Assembly (NCBI RefSeq): GCF_009818105.1
Contig: NZ_CP046564.1
Coordinates: forward strand, 1,922,001-1,986,000
DNA: 64,000 bases
Origin: Bacillus sp. N1-1
GTDB lineage: Bacteria; Bacillota; Bacilli; Bacillales; Guptibacillaceae
Direction: 5' to 3'
Shown: piece by piece, positions 1 through 9,184 of the stretch
Layout: the number at the start of each line of letters is the position of its first letter
How positions within the stretch are numbered: position 1 is the stretch's first letter
Notes under the pieces: generated by a model
Seen by the model: only the letters and a program-made list of their open reading frames with translations
What the model was told of the DNA's origin: nothing
Databases searched by the model: none
Made by a program: the position numbers and the translations under genes

Positions 1-1
1 T

Positions 2-322
2 TCAACGGAAGTAGTCGCTGCGATTGCAGGTGGCGCAGCAATTGATTGTTATGGTATCGTTGGAATGGCTTCGCAAAAGCAATTAAAAGACGGCATCACT
101 GAACTATTGGGGAAAGATAACTTTAGCAGAGGGATTGTCGTACGTAAAGATGAAGATGACCTTAACATTGACATGTACATTATCGTAAGCTACGGCACCA
201 AAATTTCAGAAGTGGCTCATAACGTGCAAACAAAAGTAAAATATCAGCTTGATCAAATGCTCGGGCTATCAGTTGATTCAGTAAACATTTACGTCCAAGG
301 GGTTAGAGTGACCAACCCATAG
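2..322 (+). CDS. yloU: Asp23/Gls24 family protein YloU, 5' end cut by window
   Basis: Reading frame open from base 2 and ending at 322, so the N-terminus (about 15 residues by comparison with B. subtilis YloU, from memory) lies outside the window. The visible part begins with an AAIAGGAAIDCYGIVGM segment and ends in VNIYVQGVRVTNP, both typical of Asp23/Gls24 (DUF322) proteins. Members are small cytosolic proteins; staphylococcal Asp23 is membrane-associated and linked to envelope stress. The B. subtilis function is undefined. An internal ATG at 65 is not the true start because homology continues upstream. It lies 21 bases before the FakA-like gene, the usual pairing in Bacillota, and is probably co-transcribed with it. 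Family assignment is secure; the biological role is not. Confidence 0.93.
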   Translation, partial: STEVVAAIAGGAAIDCYGIVGMASQKQLKDGITELLGKDNFSRGIVVRKDEDDLNIDMYIIVSYGTKISEVAHNVQTKVKYQLDQMLGLSVDSVNIYVQGVRVTNP

Positions 323-343
323 TGGAGTTAGGAGGAAAAGTCT

Positions 344-2020
344 GTGACGATTCAAAAGATTGATGGGAAACGTTTTGCGCACATGGTTCTTGAAGGAGCA
401 AATAATCTTTCAAAGAATGCCAAAATGGTAGATGCGCTAAATGTTTTCCCTGTACCAGATGGAGATACTGGTACAAACATGAACTTAACGATTACATCTG
501 GAGCGGCTGAAGTAAGATCAAGCAGCTCTGATAAAGTAGGAGACGTAGCATCTCTTTTTGCAAGAGGCTTATTGATGGGTGCACGCGGGAATTCTGGCGT
601 TATTCTATCTCAGCTATTTCGAGGGTTTTCAAAGTCAATTGAAGGAAAGTCTGAGATTACAAGCGTCGAGTTAGCTGCCGCACTTGAGAATGGAGTAGAT
701 TCTGCCTATAAAGCTGTTATGAAGCCAGTGGAAGGCACAATTCTTACCGTTGCAAAGGATGCTGCTCGTAAAGCAGTGAAGTCCGCCAAGAAAATATCAG
801 ACGTTGTCGAGCTGATGCAGGTGGTTGTAAAAGAAGGAAAAGAGTCTTTAAACCGTACGCCTGATCTCCTTCCTGTATTAAAAGAAGTAGGTGTAGTCGA
901 TTCTGGTGGGCAGGGCCTATTGCTAATTTATGAAGGGTTCCTTGCTGTTCTGGAAGGAAAAGAAACACCTGATTCTTCCGTTGATGAGGAGAAGATGGAT
1001 GAGCTTGTGCGCGCTGAGCACCACAAAAGTGCACAGGGTCATATGAAAACGGAAGACATTGCATTTGGCTACTGCACAGAGTTTATGGTTCAATTTGAAG
1101 AAGAAAAGCTTGCCCAATCACCTTATGACGAGGAAGCATTTCGAAATGAACTTGATAAGCATGGTGATTCCTTGCTAGTTGTCTCTGACGATGATCTCGT
1201 TAAAGTACATATGCATACCGAATATCCGGGAAACATTATGACGTATGCACAAAAATACGGGAGCTTAATCAAAATTAAGATTGAGAACATGCGAGAGCAG
1301 CACTCAACAATTGTGAAAGAAGAGCGTCCAAAGCGGGAGAAGAAAGAGAAACCTGCTGAACGTAAAGAGTACGGTATCATTACGGTTTCAATGGGCGAAG
1401 GAATCGCAACGTTGTTTGAGAGTCTTGGCGCTAACTACGTCATCCCGGGTGGGCAAACGATGAACCCGAGCACAGAAGATATCATCAAGGCAATTGAAGA
1501 AGTGTACGCTGATAATATCATTATTTTGCCAAATAACAGCAATATAGTGATGACTGCTCAGCAGGCTGCTTCCGTTGTTGATGAGAACGTCATTGTCATT
1601 CCATCTAAGACGGTGCCACAGGGTATTTCAAGTCTTCTTGGCTTTAACCCTTCCGCTAGCCCTGAAGCAAATGAAAATGCAATGAAAGAAAGTCTTTCAG
1701 CCGTTAAATCAGGTCAAGTAACGTTTGCCGTTCGAGATACGAAGATTGACGGAATTGATATTGCGAAAGACGACTTTATGGGAATCGCGGATGGTAAAAT
1801 TGTTGTTTCTAAACAAGAACGTCTTGATGTAGCAAAGGCGCTTTTATCATCTATGATTACAGAAGATGATGAAATTGTAACGATTATTTACGGGGAAGGC
1901 GCTGACCCGGAAGAAGCAGAAACCCTTGTTGCTTTTATTGAAGAGCAATTTGAAGAAGTTGAAGTTGAACTTCACGAAGGTAAACAACCGATTTATGCCT
2001 ATATTATGGCTGTGGAGTAG
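344..2020 (+). CDS. yloV: DhaL/DegV-linked fatty-acid kinase subunit FakA-like YloV
   Basis: 558 residues, full length for the YloV/FakA family. The N-terminal DhaL (Dak2) nucleotide-binding domain shows NVFPVPDGDTGTNMNLT near residue 35 and GARGNSGVILSQLFRGF near residue 80. The middle and C-terminal parts correspond to the FakA dimerisation and FakB-interaction region. In Staphylococcus, FakA phosphorylates fatty acids held by FakB (DegV-type) proteins, giving acyl-phosphate for phospholipid synthesis; the same role is inferred here. Translation starts at GTG 344, behind a good GGAGGA ribosome site, 21 bases after yloU. No degV/fakB gene is in the window, so the partner must be elsewhere. 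A hairpin with a T-rich arm follows the stop. Confidence 0.93.
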   Translation: MTIQKIDGKRFAHMVLEGANNLSKNAKMVDALNVFPVPDGDTGTNMNLTITSGAAEVRSSSSDKVGDVASLFARGLLMGARGNSGVILSQLFRGFSKSIEGKSEITSVELAAALENGVDSAYKAVMKPVEGTILTVAKDAARKAVKSAKKISDVVELMQVVVKEGKESLNRTPDLLPVLKEVGVVDSGGQGLLLIYEGFLAVLEGKETPDSSVDEEKMDELVRAEHHKSAQGHMKTEDIAFGYCTEFMVQFEEEKLAQSPYDEEAFRNELDKHGDSLLVVSDDDLVKVHMHTEYPGNIMTYAQKYGSLIKIKIENMREQHSTIVKEERPKREKKEKPAERKEYGIITVSMGEGIATLFESLGANYVIPGGQTMNPSTEDIIKAIEEVYADNIIILPNNSNIVMTAQQAASVVDENVIVIPSKTVPQGISSLLGFNPSASPEANENAMKESLSAVKSGQVTFAVRDTKIDGIDIAKDDFMGIADGKIVVSKQERLDVAKALLSSMITEDDEIVTIIYGEGADPEEAETLVAFIEEQFEEVEVELHEGKQPIYAYIMAVE

Positions 2021-2037
2021 ATTGAATAAATAGTTGT

Positions 2038-2076
2038 GGAAAAAGAAACGTGGCATGAGCCAGGTTTTCTTTTTCT
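2038..2076 (+). terminator. Putative terminator after yloV
   Basis: Hairpin with an A-rich left arm (GAAAAAGAAAC), inner stem TGGC-ATGA-GCCA and a T-rich right arm (GTTTTCTTTTTC), with a small internal mismatch. It sits between yloV and sdaAB. The T-rich 3' arm makes intrinsic termination plausible. Confidence 0.55.
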
Positions 2077-2125
2077 GTATAGAACTCCTTTTGTTAAATA
2101 AAGCAAGTTGAGAGGTGGCGTCAAC

Positions 2126-2788
2126 GTGAAGTTTCGCAGTGTTTTCGATATAATTGGACCTGTAATGATTGGTCCATCAAGCTCCCATACAGCTGGAGCA
2201 GCTAGAATAGGTCGTGTGGCAAGACATTTGTTTGGTCGTGAGCCTAAGTCGATCACCGTTTCACTATACGGATCGTTTGCTAGAACCTACAAAGGACATG
2301 GTACTGATGTGGCGCTAATTGGTGGCGTTCTCGATTTTGATACATACGATGAGAGAATCGTGAATGCGCTTACAATAGCAAGGGAAAAGAAAATCAAAGT
2401 TCGCTTTACAGAAGAAGATGCGATCACAGATCATCCAAATACAGCGCGCATCCACCTATCAGACGAAAAGGGAGAACTTGAGCTTGTTGGGATTTCCATC
2501 GGCGGTGGTAAAATAGAAGTTATTGAACTTAATGGATTTGCGCTAGGACTTTCAGGGAATAGTCCAGCGATTCTCGTTGTTCACAATGACCGATTTGGCG
2601 CGATTGCAGGTGTATCAAACACGTTAGCCAAACATGAAATTAACATTGGTCACATGAATGTATCGCGAAAAGAGAAGGGCAAAGAAGCGCTAATGACGAT
2701 TGAAGTGGATCAAAACATTCCACAAATTGTATTAGATGAAGTTGAATCGTTGCCTAACATTATTCAAGTTGCAAAAATTAGCGATTGA
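2126..2788 (+). CDS. sdaAB: L-serine dehydratase, beta subunit
   Basis: 220 residues from GTG 2126. The subunit carries the SSSHTAGA motif near residue 17 (beta domain that helps hold the iron-sulfur site) and a C-terminal ACT domain (about residues 148-220, ILVVHNDRFGAIAGVSNTL onward). With SdaAA it forms the two-subunit [4Fe-4S] L-serine deaminase that converts serine to pyruvate and ammonia. GTG 2126 was chosen because AGAGGTGG lies just upstream and the resulting N-terminus MKFRSVFDIIGPV matches the family; the frame is also open to a TTG at 2108, which has no ribosome site. The next gene follows after 20 bases, so the two subunits are probably translated from one mRNA. Confidence 0.95.
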   Translation: MKFRSVFDIIGPVMIGPSSSHTAGAARIGRVARHLFGREPKSITVSLYGSFARTYKGHGTDVALIGGVLDFDTYDERIVNALTIAREKKIKVRFTEEDAITDHPNTARIHLSDEKGELELVGISIGGGKIEVIELNGFALGLSGNSPAILVVHNDRFGAIAGVSNTLAKHEINIGHMNVSRKEKGKEALMTIEVDQNIPQIVLDEVESLPNIIQVAKISD

Positions 2789-2808
2789 GGCAAAGAGGAG
2801 GAATGGGT

Positions 2809-3696
2809 ATGTTTCGTAACGTAGCCGAATTGGTAGAATTGGCGCAATCGAAAAATAAGCCAATATCAGAAATAATGATTGAACAAGAAATGGATTTCAG
2901 AGGCAGTACACGTGAAGAAGTTTACAATCAAATGAAAAATAATCTTGTTGTCATGGAGCAGGCGGTTGAAAGAGGAATTAATGAAGATGTAAAGTCACAT
3001 TCCGGCTTAACAGGTGGAGACGCTGTTCTTCTTCAAAACTATATGAAGTCTGGAAACTCATTGTCAGGCCATACGATGCTTGATGCTGTTAGTAAAGCGA
3101 TCGCCACAAACGAAGTAAACGCAGCAATGGGCACGATTTGTGCAACGCCGACAGCAGGCTCGGCTGGAGTTGTACCAGGTACTTTATTTGGGATCCGTGA
3201 AAAAGTAAATCCGACAGAAGAGCAGATGGTAAGGTACCTCTTCACTTCTGGAGCATTTGGGTTTGTTGTAGCGAATAATGCTTCTATTTCAGGTGCAGCT
3301 GGTGGCTGTCAGGCTGAAGTAGGTTCTGCAACAGGGATGGCTGCAGCAGCAATTGTGGAACTAATGGGGGGGACGCCAGAACAATCTTCTCACGCTTTTG
3401 CTATTGCATTAAAAAACATGCTTGGTCTTGTATGTGACCCTGTTGCAGGCCTTGTTGAAGTACCGTGCGTAAAGCGTAATGCAATGGGTGCTTCAAATGC
3501 ACTCGTAGCAGCAGATATGTCTCTTGCTGGTATTACAAGTCGTATTCCATGTGATGAAGTAATTGACGCGATGTATAAAATTGGACAAACCATGCCTTCT
3601 GCTCTTCGTGAAACGGCACAAGGGGGGCTTGCAGCAACACCAACGGGACGTGAGCTAGAAGCGAAAATCTTTGGAGTATCCCTTGATAGGAAATGA
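2809..3696 (+). CDS. sdaAA: L-serine dehydratase, iron-sulfur alpha subunit
   Basis: 295 residues. Conserved cysteine-containing blocks are visible: CATPTAGSAG, GGCQAEVG and LVCDPVAGLVEVPCVKR. These supply the ligands of the catalytic [4Fe-4S] cluster in this enzyme class, which uses no pyridoxal phosphate. The start is ATG 2809, seven bases after AGGAGG; ATG 2803 and TTG 2785 are in frame but badly spaced. It is the partner of the preceding sdaAB and is followed 10 bases later by recG, the same order as in B. subtilis. Expected cytosolic and oxygen-sensitive. Full length compared with the family. Confidence 0.96.
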   Translation: MFRNVAELVELAQSKNKPISEIMIEQEMDFRGSTREEVYNQMKNNLVVMEQAVERGINEDVKSHSGLTGGDAVLLQNYMKSGNSLSGHTMLDAVSKAIATNEVNAAMGTICATPTAGSAGVVPGTLFGIREKVNPTEEQMVRYLFTSGAFGFVVANNASISGAAGGCQAEVGSATGMAAAAIVELMGGTPEQSSHAFAIALKNMLGLVCDPVAGLVEVPCVKRNAMGASNALVAADMSLAGITSRIPCDEVIDAMYKIGQTMPSALRETAQGGLAATPTGRELEAKIFGVSLDRK

Positions 3697-3706
3697 GTGA
3701 GAAAGA

Positions 3707-5737
3707 ATGGACGATCGGATTACGCAAATAAAAGGGATTGGTGATGAGAAAGCGGCTTCTCTCTCATCGATCGGAATTCATAACATACAAGATTTAATTG
3801 AATATTTTCCATTTCGGTATGAAGATTATGAGCTAAAAGATCTAGCTGAAGTGAAGCATGAAGAACGAGCAACGCTTGAAGGAAAAGTTCATAGTGAACC
3901 GGTAGTCCGCTTTTATGGAAAGAAGAAATCACGATTGTCCGTAAGGCTGTTAGTAGGGAAATTCCTCATAACAGCCGTTTTTTTTAATCGTGCTTTCTTA
4001 AAAAAGCAGTTTACGCTAGGTCAGATTGTTACTGTAACTGGGAAATGGGATCAACATAAAATGACCCTCTCAGCAAATGAAATTACGTTTTCAAGTCATA
4101 ACCCAGACGGCACGATAGAACCGATCTACCCTGTCGGTGGGGACGTAACGGTGAAAGCAATGAAGCGTTATATTCAGCTTGCGTTGAATCAGTTTGGGGA
4201 ACAAATAGAAGAAAATCTTCCTCCGCAAATGCTTGAGCGGTATAAATTGATGCCGCGAAAAGATGCCGTCTTTATGATGCACGCCCCACCTTCACATGAC
4301 GGGCTTAAGCAAGCAAGACGTCGTTTTGTCTATGAAGAATTACTTCAGTTTCAGCTAAAGATGCAGGTGTTTCGTAAGCGTGAACGCGAAAGTACAAAAG
4401 GAGCTTCACAGGTGTTTGAAAAGGAGAAATTGGATGAGTTTATTGAAAGCCTTCCATTCCCTTTAACTGGTGCTCAAAATCGCGTAGTTGGCGAAATATT
4501 GAAGGATATGCAAAGTGACTATCGGATGAATCGACTGCTACAGGGAGATGTTGGTTCAGGTAAAACGGTTGTGGCTGCGATTGGCTTATACGCTTCATAC
4601 CTTGCTGGTCATCAGGGTGCATTAATGGTGCCAACCGAAATACTAGCTGAGCAGCATTATGAATCTTTTCAAGAACTTCTTGGCGGGAAATTGAATGTGG
4701 AGCTGTTAACAGGATCTGTGAAGGGGAAGAAGCGACGTGAGATTCTAGAACGTCTGGCTCTTGGAGAAGTCGATCTTCTTATTGGTACACATGCGCTGAT
4801 ACAGGATGAAGTTGTGTTCGAAAACCTCGGGCTCGTCATTACAGATGAACAGCATCGTTTTGGTGTAAATCAGCGTCGTGTTTTACGAGAAAAGGGACTA
4901 AGTCCAGACGTTCTCTATATGACAGCGACGCCGATTCCAAGAACGCTTGCCATCTCTGTTTTTGGTGACATGGATGTATCTACTATCGATGAAATGCCTG
5001 CAGGTCGCAAACCAATTGAAACGTATTGGGCGAAACCCGACATGCTTCCTCGAGTGATTGATTTTGTGAAAAAAGAACTGGATCAAGGGAGACAGGGCTA
5101 TGTCATTTGTCCTCTGATCGAGGAGTCTGAAAAGCTTGATGTTCAAAATGCGATTGACGTCCATTTTCAAATGCAAACAGCTCTTCCGGGTTATCAGGTG
5201 GGCTTAATGCATGGACGACTTAGCTCAGATGAGAAAGAAGAAGTGATGGAAGAGTTTAGTACGAATAATGTCCAGCTTCTTGTTTCAACCACGGTTGTTG
5301 AAGTAGGGGTGAATGTGCCAAATGCGACGATCATGGTCATCTATGATGCTGAACGCTTTGGACTGGCACAGCTTCATCAACTGCGAGGCCGCGTTGGTCG
5401 AGGCAGTGAGCAATCTTACTGTGTGCTACTTGCTGATCCAAAATCAGAAGTCGGAAAAGAACGAATGCAAATCATGACGGAATCAAATGATGGTTTCGTC
5501 CTTTCTCAGCGTGACTTAGAGCTTCGTGGCCCCGGGGACTTTTTTGGACGAAAGCAAAGCGGGCTACCTGAATTTAAAGTAGCCGATTTAGTTCACGATT
5601 ATCGAGTACTTGAAGTGGCTCGAAATGATGCTTCTGCACTTGTTGAGTCGACCGCATTCTGGGAAGATGAGACATATCGTAGTTTACGAGACTACCTTAC
5701 TGAACAAGGCGTTTTAAGCGGAGAAAAGCTGGATTAG
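3707..5737 (+). CDS. recG: ATP-dependent DNA helicase RecG
   Basis: 676 residues, close to the usual Bacillus length. An N-terminal helix-hairpin-helix-like stretch (IKGIGDEKAASLSSIGI) precedes the wedge/OB domain (about 60-150). The superfamily 2 motor follows: Walker A GDVGSGKT at residues 280-287, DEQH box at 380-383, motif III MTATPIPRT, and QLRGRVGRG near residue 560. RecG regresses stalled replication forks and processes Holliday junctions and R-loops. ATG 3707 follows a GAGAAAGA ribosome site 10 bases after sdaAA. The fapR promoter begins within a few bases of the stop codon. All key helicase motifs are intact. Confidence 0.97.
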   Translation: MDDRITQIKGIGDEKAASLSSIGIHNIQDLIEYFPFRYEDYELKDLAEVKHEERATLEGKVHSEPVVRFYGKKKSRLSVRLLVGKFLITAVFFNRAFLKKQFTLGQIVTVTGKWDQHKMTLSANEITFSSHNPDGTIEPIYPVGGDVTVKAMKRYIQLALNQFGEQIEENLPPQMLERYKLMPRKDAVFMMHAPPSHDGLKQARRRFVYEELLQFQLKMQVFRKRERESTKGASQVFEKEKLDEFIESLPFPLTGAQNRVVGEILKDMQSDYRMNRLLQGDVGSGKTVVAAIGLYASYLAGHQGALMVPTEILAEQHYESFQELLGGKLNVELLTGSVKGKKRREILERLALGEVDLLIGTHALIQDEVVFENLGLVITDEQHRFGVNQRRVLREKGLSPDVLYMTATPIPRTLAISVFGDMDVSTIDEMPAGRKPIETYWAKPDMLPRVIDFVKKELDQGRQGYVICPLIEESEKLDVQNAIDVHFQMQTALPGYQVGLMHGRLSSDEKEEVMEEFSTNNVQLLVSTTVVEVGVNVPNATIMVIYDAERFGLAQLHQLRGRVGRGSEQSYCVLLADPKSEVGKERMQIMTESNDGFVLSQRDLELRGPGDFFGRKQSGLPEFKVADLVHDYRVLEVARNDASALVESTAFWEDETYRSLRDYLTEQGVLSGEKLD

Positions 5738-5738
5738 C

Positions 5739-5767
5739 TTGCATAATGCTACCGCAAAGTATATACT
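5739..5767 (+). promoter_or_regulatory. Putative sigma-A promoter of the fapR operon
   Basis: TTGCAT at 5739-5744 and TATACT at 5762-5767 are separated by 17 bases. The -10 box matches five of six consensus bases, the -35 box three of six. It starts two bases after the recG stop and lies immediately upstream of a FapR-like operator. Confidence 0.6.
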
Positions 5768-5772
5768 ACCTT

Positions 5773-5789
5773 TTAGGACCTAGTCATAA
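5773..5789 (+). promoter_or_regulatory. Putative FapR operator
   Basis: TTAGGACCTAGTCATAA matches the remembered FapR consensus TTAGTACCTRNTACTAA at about 14 of 17 positions, including the ACCTAGT core. It starts six bases after the -10 box, so bound FapR would cover the transcription start. This agrees with the known B. subtilis arrangement, in which FapR represses its own operon and malonyl-CoA releases it. Confidence 0.7.
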
Positions 5790-5795
5790 GACTGA

Positions 5796-5825
5796 GATAA
5801 AGAGGATCACGTGATCCTCTTTATC
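5796..5825. repeat. 30-bp perfect palindrome in the fapR leader
   Basis: GATAAAGAGGATCAC is followed directly by its exact reverse complement. It lies between the FapR operator and the fapR start codon, inside the predicted 5' untranslated region. The following sequence (CGTTTATTAATG) has only a weak T-run, so it is not a classic terminator. It could end recG transcripts, act as an attenuator or stabilise the mRNA. Confidence 0.75.
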
Positions 5826-5858
5826 CGTTTATTAATGCTAGATAGGCGGCGGTAGTAG

Positions 5859-6416
5859 ATGAAAAGGAGTAAGAAAGACCGGCAAAGTCAGCTTAAGGAA
5901 ACGATCGAGAGCACACCATTTATTACGGATGAAGAGCTTGCTGAAAAGTTTAAAGTTAGCATTCAAACGATAAGACTTGATCGTTTGGAGCTGTCTATTC
6001 CAGAGCTTCGCGAGAGAATAAAGTACGTGGCTCAGCAGCAGCTTGATGAAGTGAAAGCTCTCCCGATCGATGAAGTGATCGGACAAGTGATTGATCTCCA
6101 GCTTGATGAAAGTGCCATTTCAATCCTTGATATTCGTCCGGAACACGTTTTTTCTAGAAACAAAATTGCTAGAGGCCATCATCTTTTCGCTCAAGCAAAT
6201 TCACTTGCCGTAGCGATTATTGATGATGAACTTGCGCTGACAGCCAAAGCGAACATTCGCTTTTCAAGTCAGGTGAAAGAAGGAGAACGAGTGGTAGCAA
6301 AAGCACTTGTCACAGACCAGCGAAAAGACAGAACGACGGTTGAAGTGAATAGCTTTGTTCAGAATGAGAATGTCTTTTCTGGTGAATTTGTTATGTATCG
6401 CTCGACTAAATCCTGA
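5859..6416 (+). CDS. fapR: Transcriptional repressor of fatty-acid and phospholipid synthesis FapR
   Basis: 185 residues. An N-terminal DeoR-like helix-turn-helix (about residues 20-45, [22 protein letters not shown]) is linked to a hot-dog-fold effector domain ([13 protein letters not shown] at the end). The stretch [20 protein letters not shown] is the conserved malonyl-CoA-binding region. FapR represses fap-regulon genes and is released by malonyl-CoA, so lipid synthesis follows precursor supply. ATG 5859 has only a weak purine-rich site (AGGCGGCGG), which may keep repressor levels low. It heads fapR-plsX-fabD-fabG and has its own promoter with a FapR operator, implying autoregulation. Confidence 0.96.
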   Translation: MKRSKKDRQSQLKETIESTPFITDEELAEKFKVSIQTIRLDRLELSIPELRERIKYVAQQQLDEVKALPIDEVIGQVIDLQLDESAISILDIRPEHVFSRNKIARGHHLFAQANSLAVAIIDDELALTAKANIRFSSQVKEGERVVAKALVTDQRKDRTTVEVNSFVQNENVFSGEFVMYRSTKS

Positions 6417-6427
6417 AGGGATGTTGT

Positions 6428-7429
6428 TTGAAAATGAGACTTGCAATTGACGCAATGGGTGGAGACAATGCACCTGATGCCATAATAGAGGGTGTATATG
6501 AAGCGATTGAAGCGTTCAATGATTTGTCTGTTACGGTTGTGGGAGACGAAAAGAAAATCAATCCGCTGTTAAAAGGAAACAAAGATCGAATCACAGTATT
6601 ACATACGGAAGAATACATATCATCAGACGATCAGCCAGTAAAAGCTGTTCGAAGAAAGAAAAACGCTTCGATGGTTTTAGCTGTAAATGAAGTAAAGGAA
6701 GGTCGGGCAGATGCTGCTATATCAGCTGGTAATACTGGTGCGTTAATGGCAGCAGGATTGCTTTATGTCGGCCGCATTAAGGGTATTGATCGTCCGGGAT
6801 TAGCGCCGACGCTCCCAACAATAGATGAAGCTGGTTTTGTTCTGCTCGATGTTGGAGCGAATATGGATGCGAAACCAGAGCACCTTCTTCAATACGCTCA
6901 TATGGGTTCGGTTTATGCCGAGAAAGTGCGAGGTGTAAATAACCCGCGCGTTGGTTTATTGAACATCGGTACAGAAGAAGGAAAAGGAAATGAGCTAAGC
7001 AAGCAGGCATATGCACTCCTAGAGAATAGTGGCCTGAACTTTGTAGGCAACGTGGAGTCAAGAGACATTCTTGGTAACGAAGCAGATGTTGTTGTGTGTG
7101 ATGGCTTTTCCGGAAATTTGGTTTTAAAAACAATTGAAGGTACAGCCTTAACGATGTTCAAAATGTTGAAGGAAGAACTTACAAGCTCGTTTACAAGTAA
7201 AGTAGCGGCGGGTGTACTAAAACCGAAGCTTAAGAATTTATCTACAAAGCTTGATTATTCGGAGTATGGTGGTGCAGGATTATTTGGTCTAAATGCTCCT
7301 GTTATTAAAGCGCACGGATCGTCAAACGGAAGAGCTGTATTCAGCGCGATTAAGCAAGCTAGAATGATGGTGACAGGAAATGTAGTATCTGCAATTCAAT
7401 CATCTCTTGTTAAAGAGGAAGGAGAATAA
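6428..7429 (+). CDS. plsX: Phosphate acyltransferase PlsX
   Basis: 333 residues. The N-terminus [16 protein letters not shown] and the blocks [28 protein letters not shown] and [16 protein letters not shown] are diagnostic for PlsX, which converts acyl-ACP and phosphate to acyl-phosphate for the PlsY route to phosphatidic acid. Start TTG 6428 is preferred because GAAGGGA sits six bases upstream; ATG 6434 would be 12 bases away and two codons shorter. The ribosome site overlaps the fapR stop, suggesting coupled translation. Second gene of the FapR-controlled operon. The FakA-like kinase upstream makes the same kind of product, acyl-phosphate. Confidence 0.96.
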   Translation: MKMRLAIDAMGGDNAPDAIIEGVYEAIEAFNDLSVTVVGDEKKINPLLKGNKDRITVLHTEEYISSDDQPVKAVRRKKNASMVLAVNEVKEGRADAAISAGNTGALMAAGLLYVGRIKGIDRPGLAPTLPTIDEAGFVLLDVGANMDAKPEHLLQYAHMGSVYAEKVRGVNNPRVGLLNIGTEEGKGNELSKQAYALLENSGLNFVGNVESRDILGNEADVVVCDGFSGNLVLKTIEGTALTMFKMLKEELTSSFTSKVAAGVLKPKLKNLSTKLDYSEYGGAGLFGLNAPVIKAHGSSNGRAVFSAIKQARMMVTGNVVSAIQSSLVKEEGE

Positions 7430-7431
7430 CC

Positions 7432-8373
7432 ATGGGTAAAACCGCATTTCTATTTCCAGGTCAAGGTTCACAGGCTGTTGGAATGGGGCAAGAATTTATG
7501 GAAGCTTATTCAGTAGCGAAAGATGTATTTACAGAGGCTGATCATCGTCTCAACTTTGAGCTAACGAAATTAATCATGAACGGACCAATTGAGACGTTAA
7601 CAAGAACTGAAAACGCTCAGCCTGCGCTTGTAACGACGAGTGTAGCAGTTCTTGAAGCACTTCGAGAAAAAGGGATTACAGCGGATTATACGGCCGGTCA
7701 TAGTCTTGGCGAATATTCAGCTCTAGTTGCTTCAGGAGCGCTTTCGTTTTCAGATGCCGTTTTCGCTGTAAGAAATCGAGGTCTTTATATGGAAGAAGCC
7801 GTTCCTTCAGGTGAAGGAGCAATGGCAGCGATTATGGGTATGGAACGTGAAGAATTGCAAAAAGTGGTCGACGAAGTTACGGCTTCGACCGCAACAGTTC
7901 AGCTTGCAAACTTGAACAGTCCCGGGCAAATTGTCATTTCTGGTGCAAAAGCAGGCGTTGAAAAAGCATCTGAAGTTGCAAAAGAAAATGGCGCAAGACG
8001 TGTTATTCCGCTTCAAGTAAGTGGACCTTTTCATTCAAGCCTTATGAAGCCTGCTGCAGATCAACTATCAGCGATTCTAGAAGCGATTGAGATTAAAGAT
8101 GCTTCGATCCCAGTTGTTGCAAATGTTACAGCTGAACCATCTACTTCAGGAGAAGAAATTCAAAAACACTTATTGGAACAAATCTATTCCCCTGTGCTTT
8201 GGGAAGATACAGTGAGAAAGCTAATGGATCTTGGCGTTGATACCTTTATCGAGATTGGTCCTGGTAATGTTCTTTCTGGTCTCGTGAAAAAAGTTAACCG
8301 TCGTGCATCCGTTCATGCCGTCGGGACGCCAGAGCAGCTCGATCAACTTATTGAAAAGTTAGGGGAGGAATAA
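7432..8373 (+). CDS. fabD: Malonyl-CoA:ACP transacylase FabD
   Basis: 313 residues. FPGQGSQAVGMG near residue 8 and the nucleophile elbow GHSLGEYSALVASGALS with Ser91 are visible. The catalytic His lies in VSGPFHSSLMKPA and EIGPGNVLSGL closes the domain. It transfers malonyl from CoA to acyl carrier protein, the committed entry to chain elongation. ATG 7432 lies two bases after the plsX stop, with GAGGAAGGAG inside the plsX 3' end, so translation is probably coupled. Length is normal for FabD and all catalytic motifs are present. Confidence 0.97.
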   Translation: MGKTAFLFPGQGSQAVGMGQEFMEAYSVAKDVFTEADHRLNFELTKLIMNGPIETLTRTENAQPALVTTSVAVLEALREKGITADYTAGHSLGEYSALVASGALSFSDAVFAVRNRGLYMEEAVPSGEGAMAAIMGMEREELQKVVDEVTASTATVQLANLNSPGQIVISGAKAGVEKASEVAKENGARRVIPLQVSGPFHSSLMKPAADQLSAILEAIEIKDASIPVVANVTAEPSTSGEEIQKHLLEQIYSPVLWEDTVRKLMDLGVDTFIEIGPGNVLSGLVKKVNRRASVHAVGTPEQLDQLIEKLGEE

Positions 8374-8376
8374 ATA

Positions 8377-9117
8377 ATGGCTGAAAATAAAACGGCTCTA
8401 GTAACAGGTGCTTCTCGTGGAATTGGACGTGCAATTGCTTTAGAACTTGCGAAAGAAGGCATGAACGTGGCAGTCAACTACGCAGGAAGTGAAGCGAAAG
8501 CAAACAGCGTGGTAGACGAGATTAAGGCAGCTGGCGGCAATGCAATTGCCATTAAAGCGAATGTTGCAAGTATGGACGAAGTTCAGGGCATGATTAAGGA
8601 AGTTGTCTCAACATTCGGTAGTCTGGAAGTGCTTGTGAATAATGCTGGCATTACGCGTGATAATCTGATTATGCGAATGAAGGAAGAAGAGTGGGATTCT
8701 GTTATCGACACAAACTTAAAAGGTGTCTTTAACTGTACAAAGTCTGTTACTCGTCAAATGATGAAACAGCGCTATGGCCGTATTGTAAACGTAGCTTCTG
8801 TAGTCGGAGTAGCTGGAAATGCCGGGCAAGCGAACTATGTAGCAGCTAAAGCGGGCGTAATTGGATTAACGAAAACGACTGCGAAAGAACTTGCAAGCCG
8901 TAACATTACCGTTAATGCTCTTGCCCCTGGTTTCATTGAAACAGATATGACGGACGAGCTATCCGATGAGGTGAAAAGCGGAATGAAAGGACAAATTCCA
9001 CTTGGTCGACTTGGTGCAGCTCTTGATATTGCCAAAGCAACGAAGTTCCTCGTTTCAGATGATGCCAATTATATTACAGGACAAACGCTTCACATTGACG
9101 GCGGCATGATCATGTAA
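8377..9117 (+). CDS. fabG: 3-oxoacyl-[ACP] reductase FabG
   Basis: 246 residues, a classical short-chain dehydrogenase. The NADPH motif TGASRGIG is at residues 10-17, NNAG is in the middle, NVASVVG holds the catalytic Ser, and YVAAK gives Tyr154 and Lys158. The C-terminus LHIDGGMIM is typical of FabG. It reduces 3-oxoacyl-ACP in each elongation round. It begins three bases after fabD behind AGGGGAGGA. The acpP-type gene follows after 67 bases, where a -10-like box suggests extra acpA transcription. Confidence 0.97.
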   Translation: MAENKTALVTGASRGIGRAIALELAKEGMNVAVNYAGSEAKANSVVDEIKAAGGNAIAIKANVASMDEVQGMIKEVVSTFGSLEVLVNNAGITRDNLIMRMKEEEWDSVIDTNLKGVFNCTKSVTRQMMKQRYGRIVNVASVVGVAGNAGQANYVAAKAGVIGLTKTTAKELASRNITVNALAPGFIETDMTDELSDEVKSGMKGQIPLGRLGAALDIAKATKFLVSDDANYITGQTLHIDGGMIM

Positions 9118-9156
9118 CTTTTTTATCAACGCCTAGTTTTTTTGTTTTATATATCC

Positions 9157-9162
9157 TATAAT
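9157..9162 (+). promoter_or_regulatory. Possible -10 box of an acpA promoter
   Basis: A perfect TATAAT lies 22 bases before the acpA start codon, after a T-rich stretch. No good -35 hexamer is found 16-18 bases upstream (TAGTTT at 9134). Independent acpA transcription would make sense because ACP is needed in large amounts. Confidence 0.35.
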
Positions 9163-9184
9163 AGCTTGAGGGGAGGTGAGTCTA

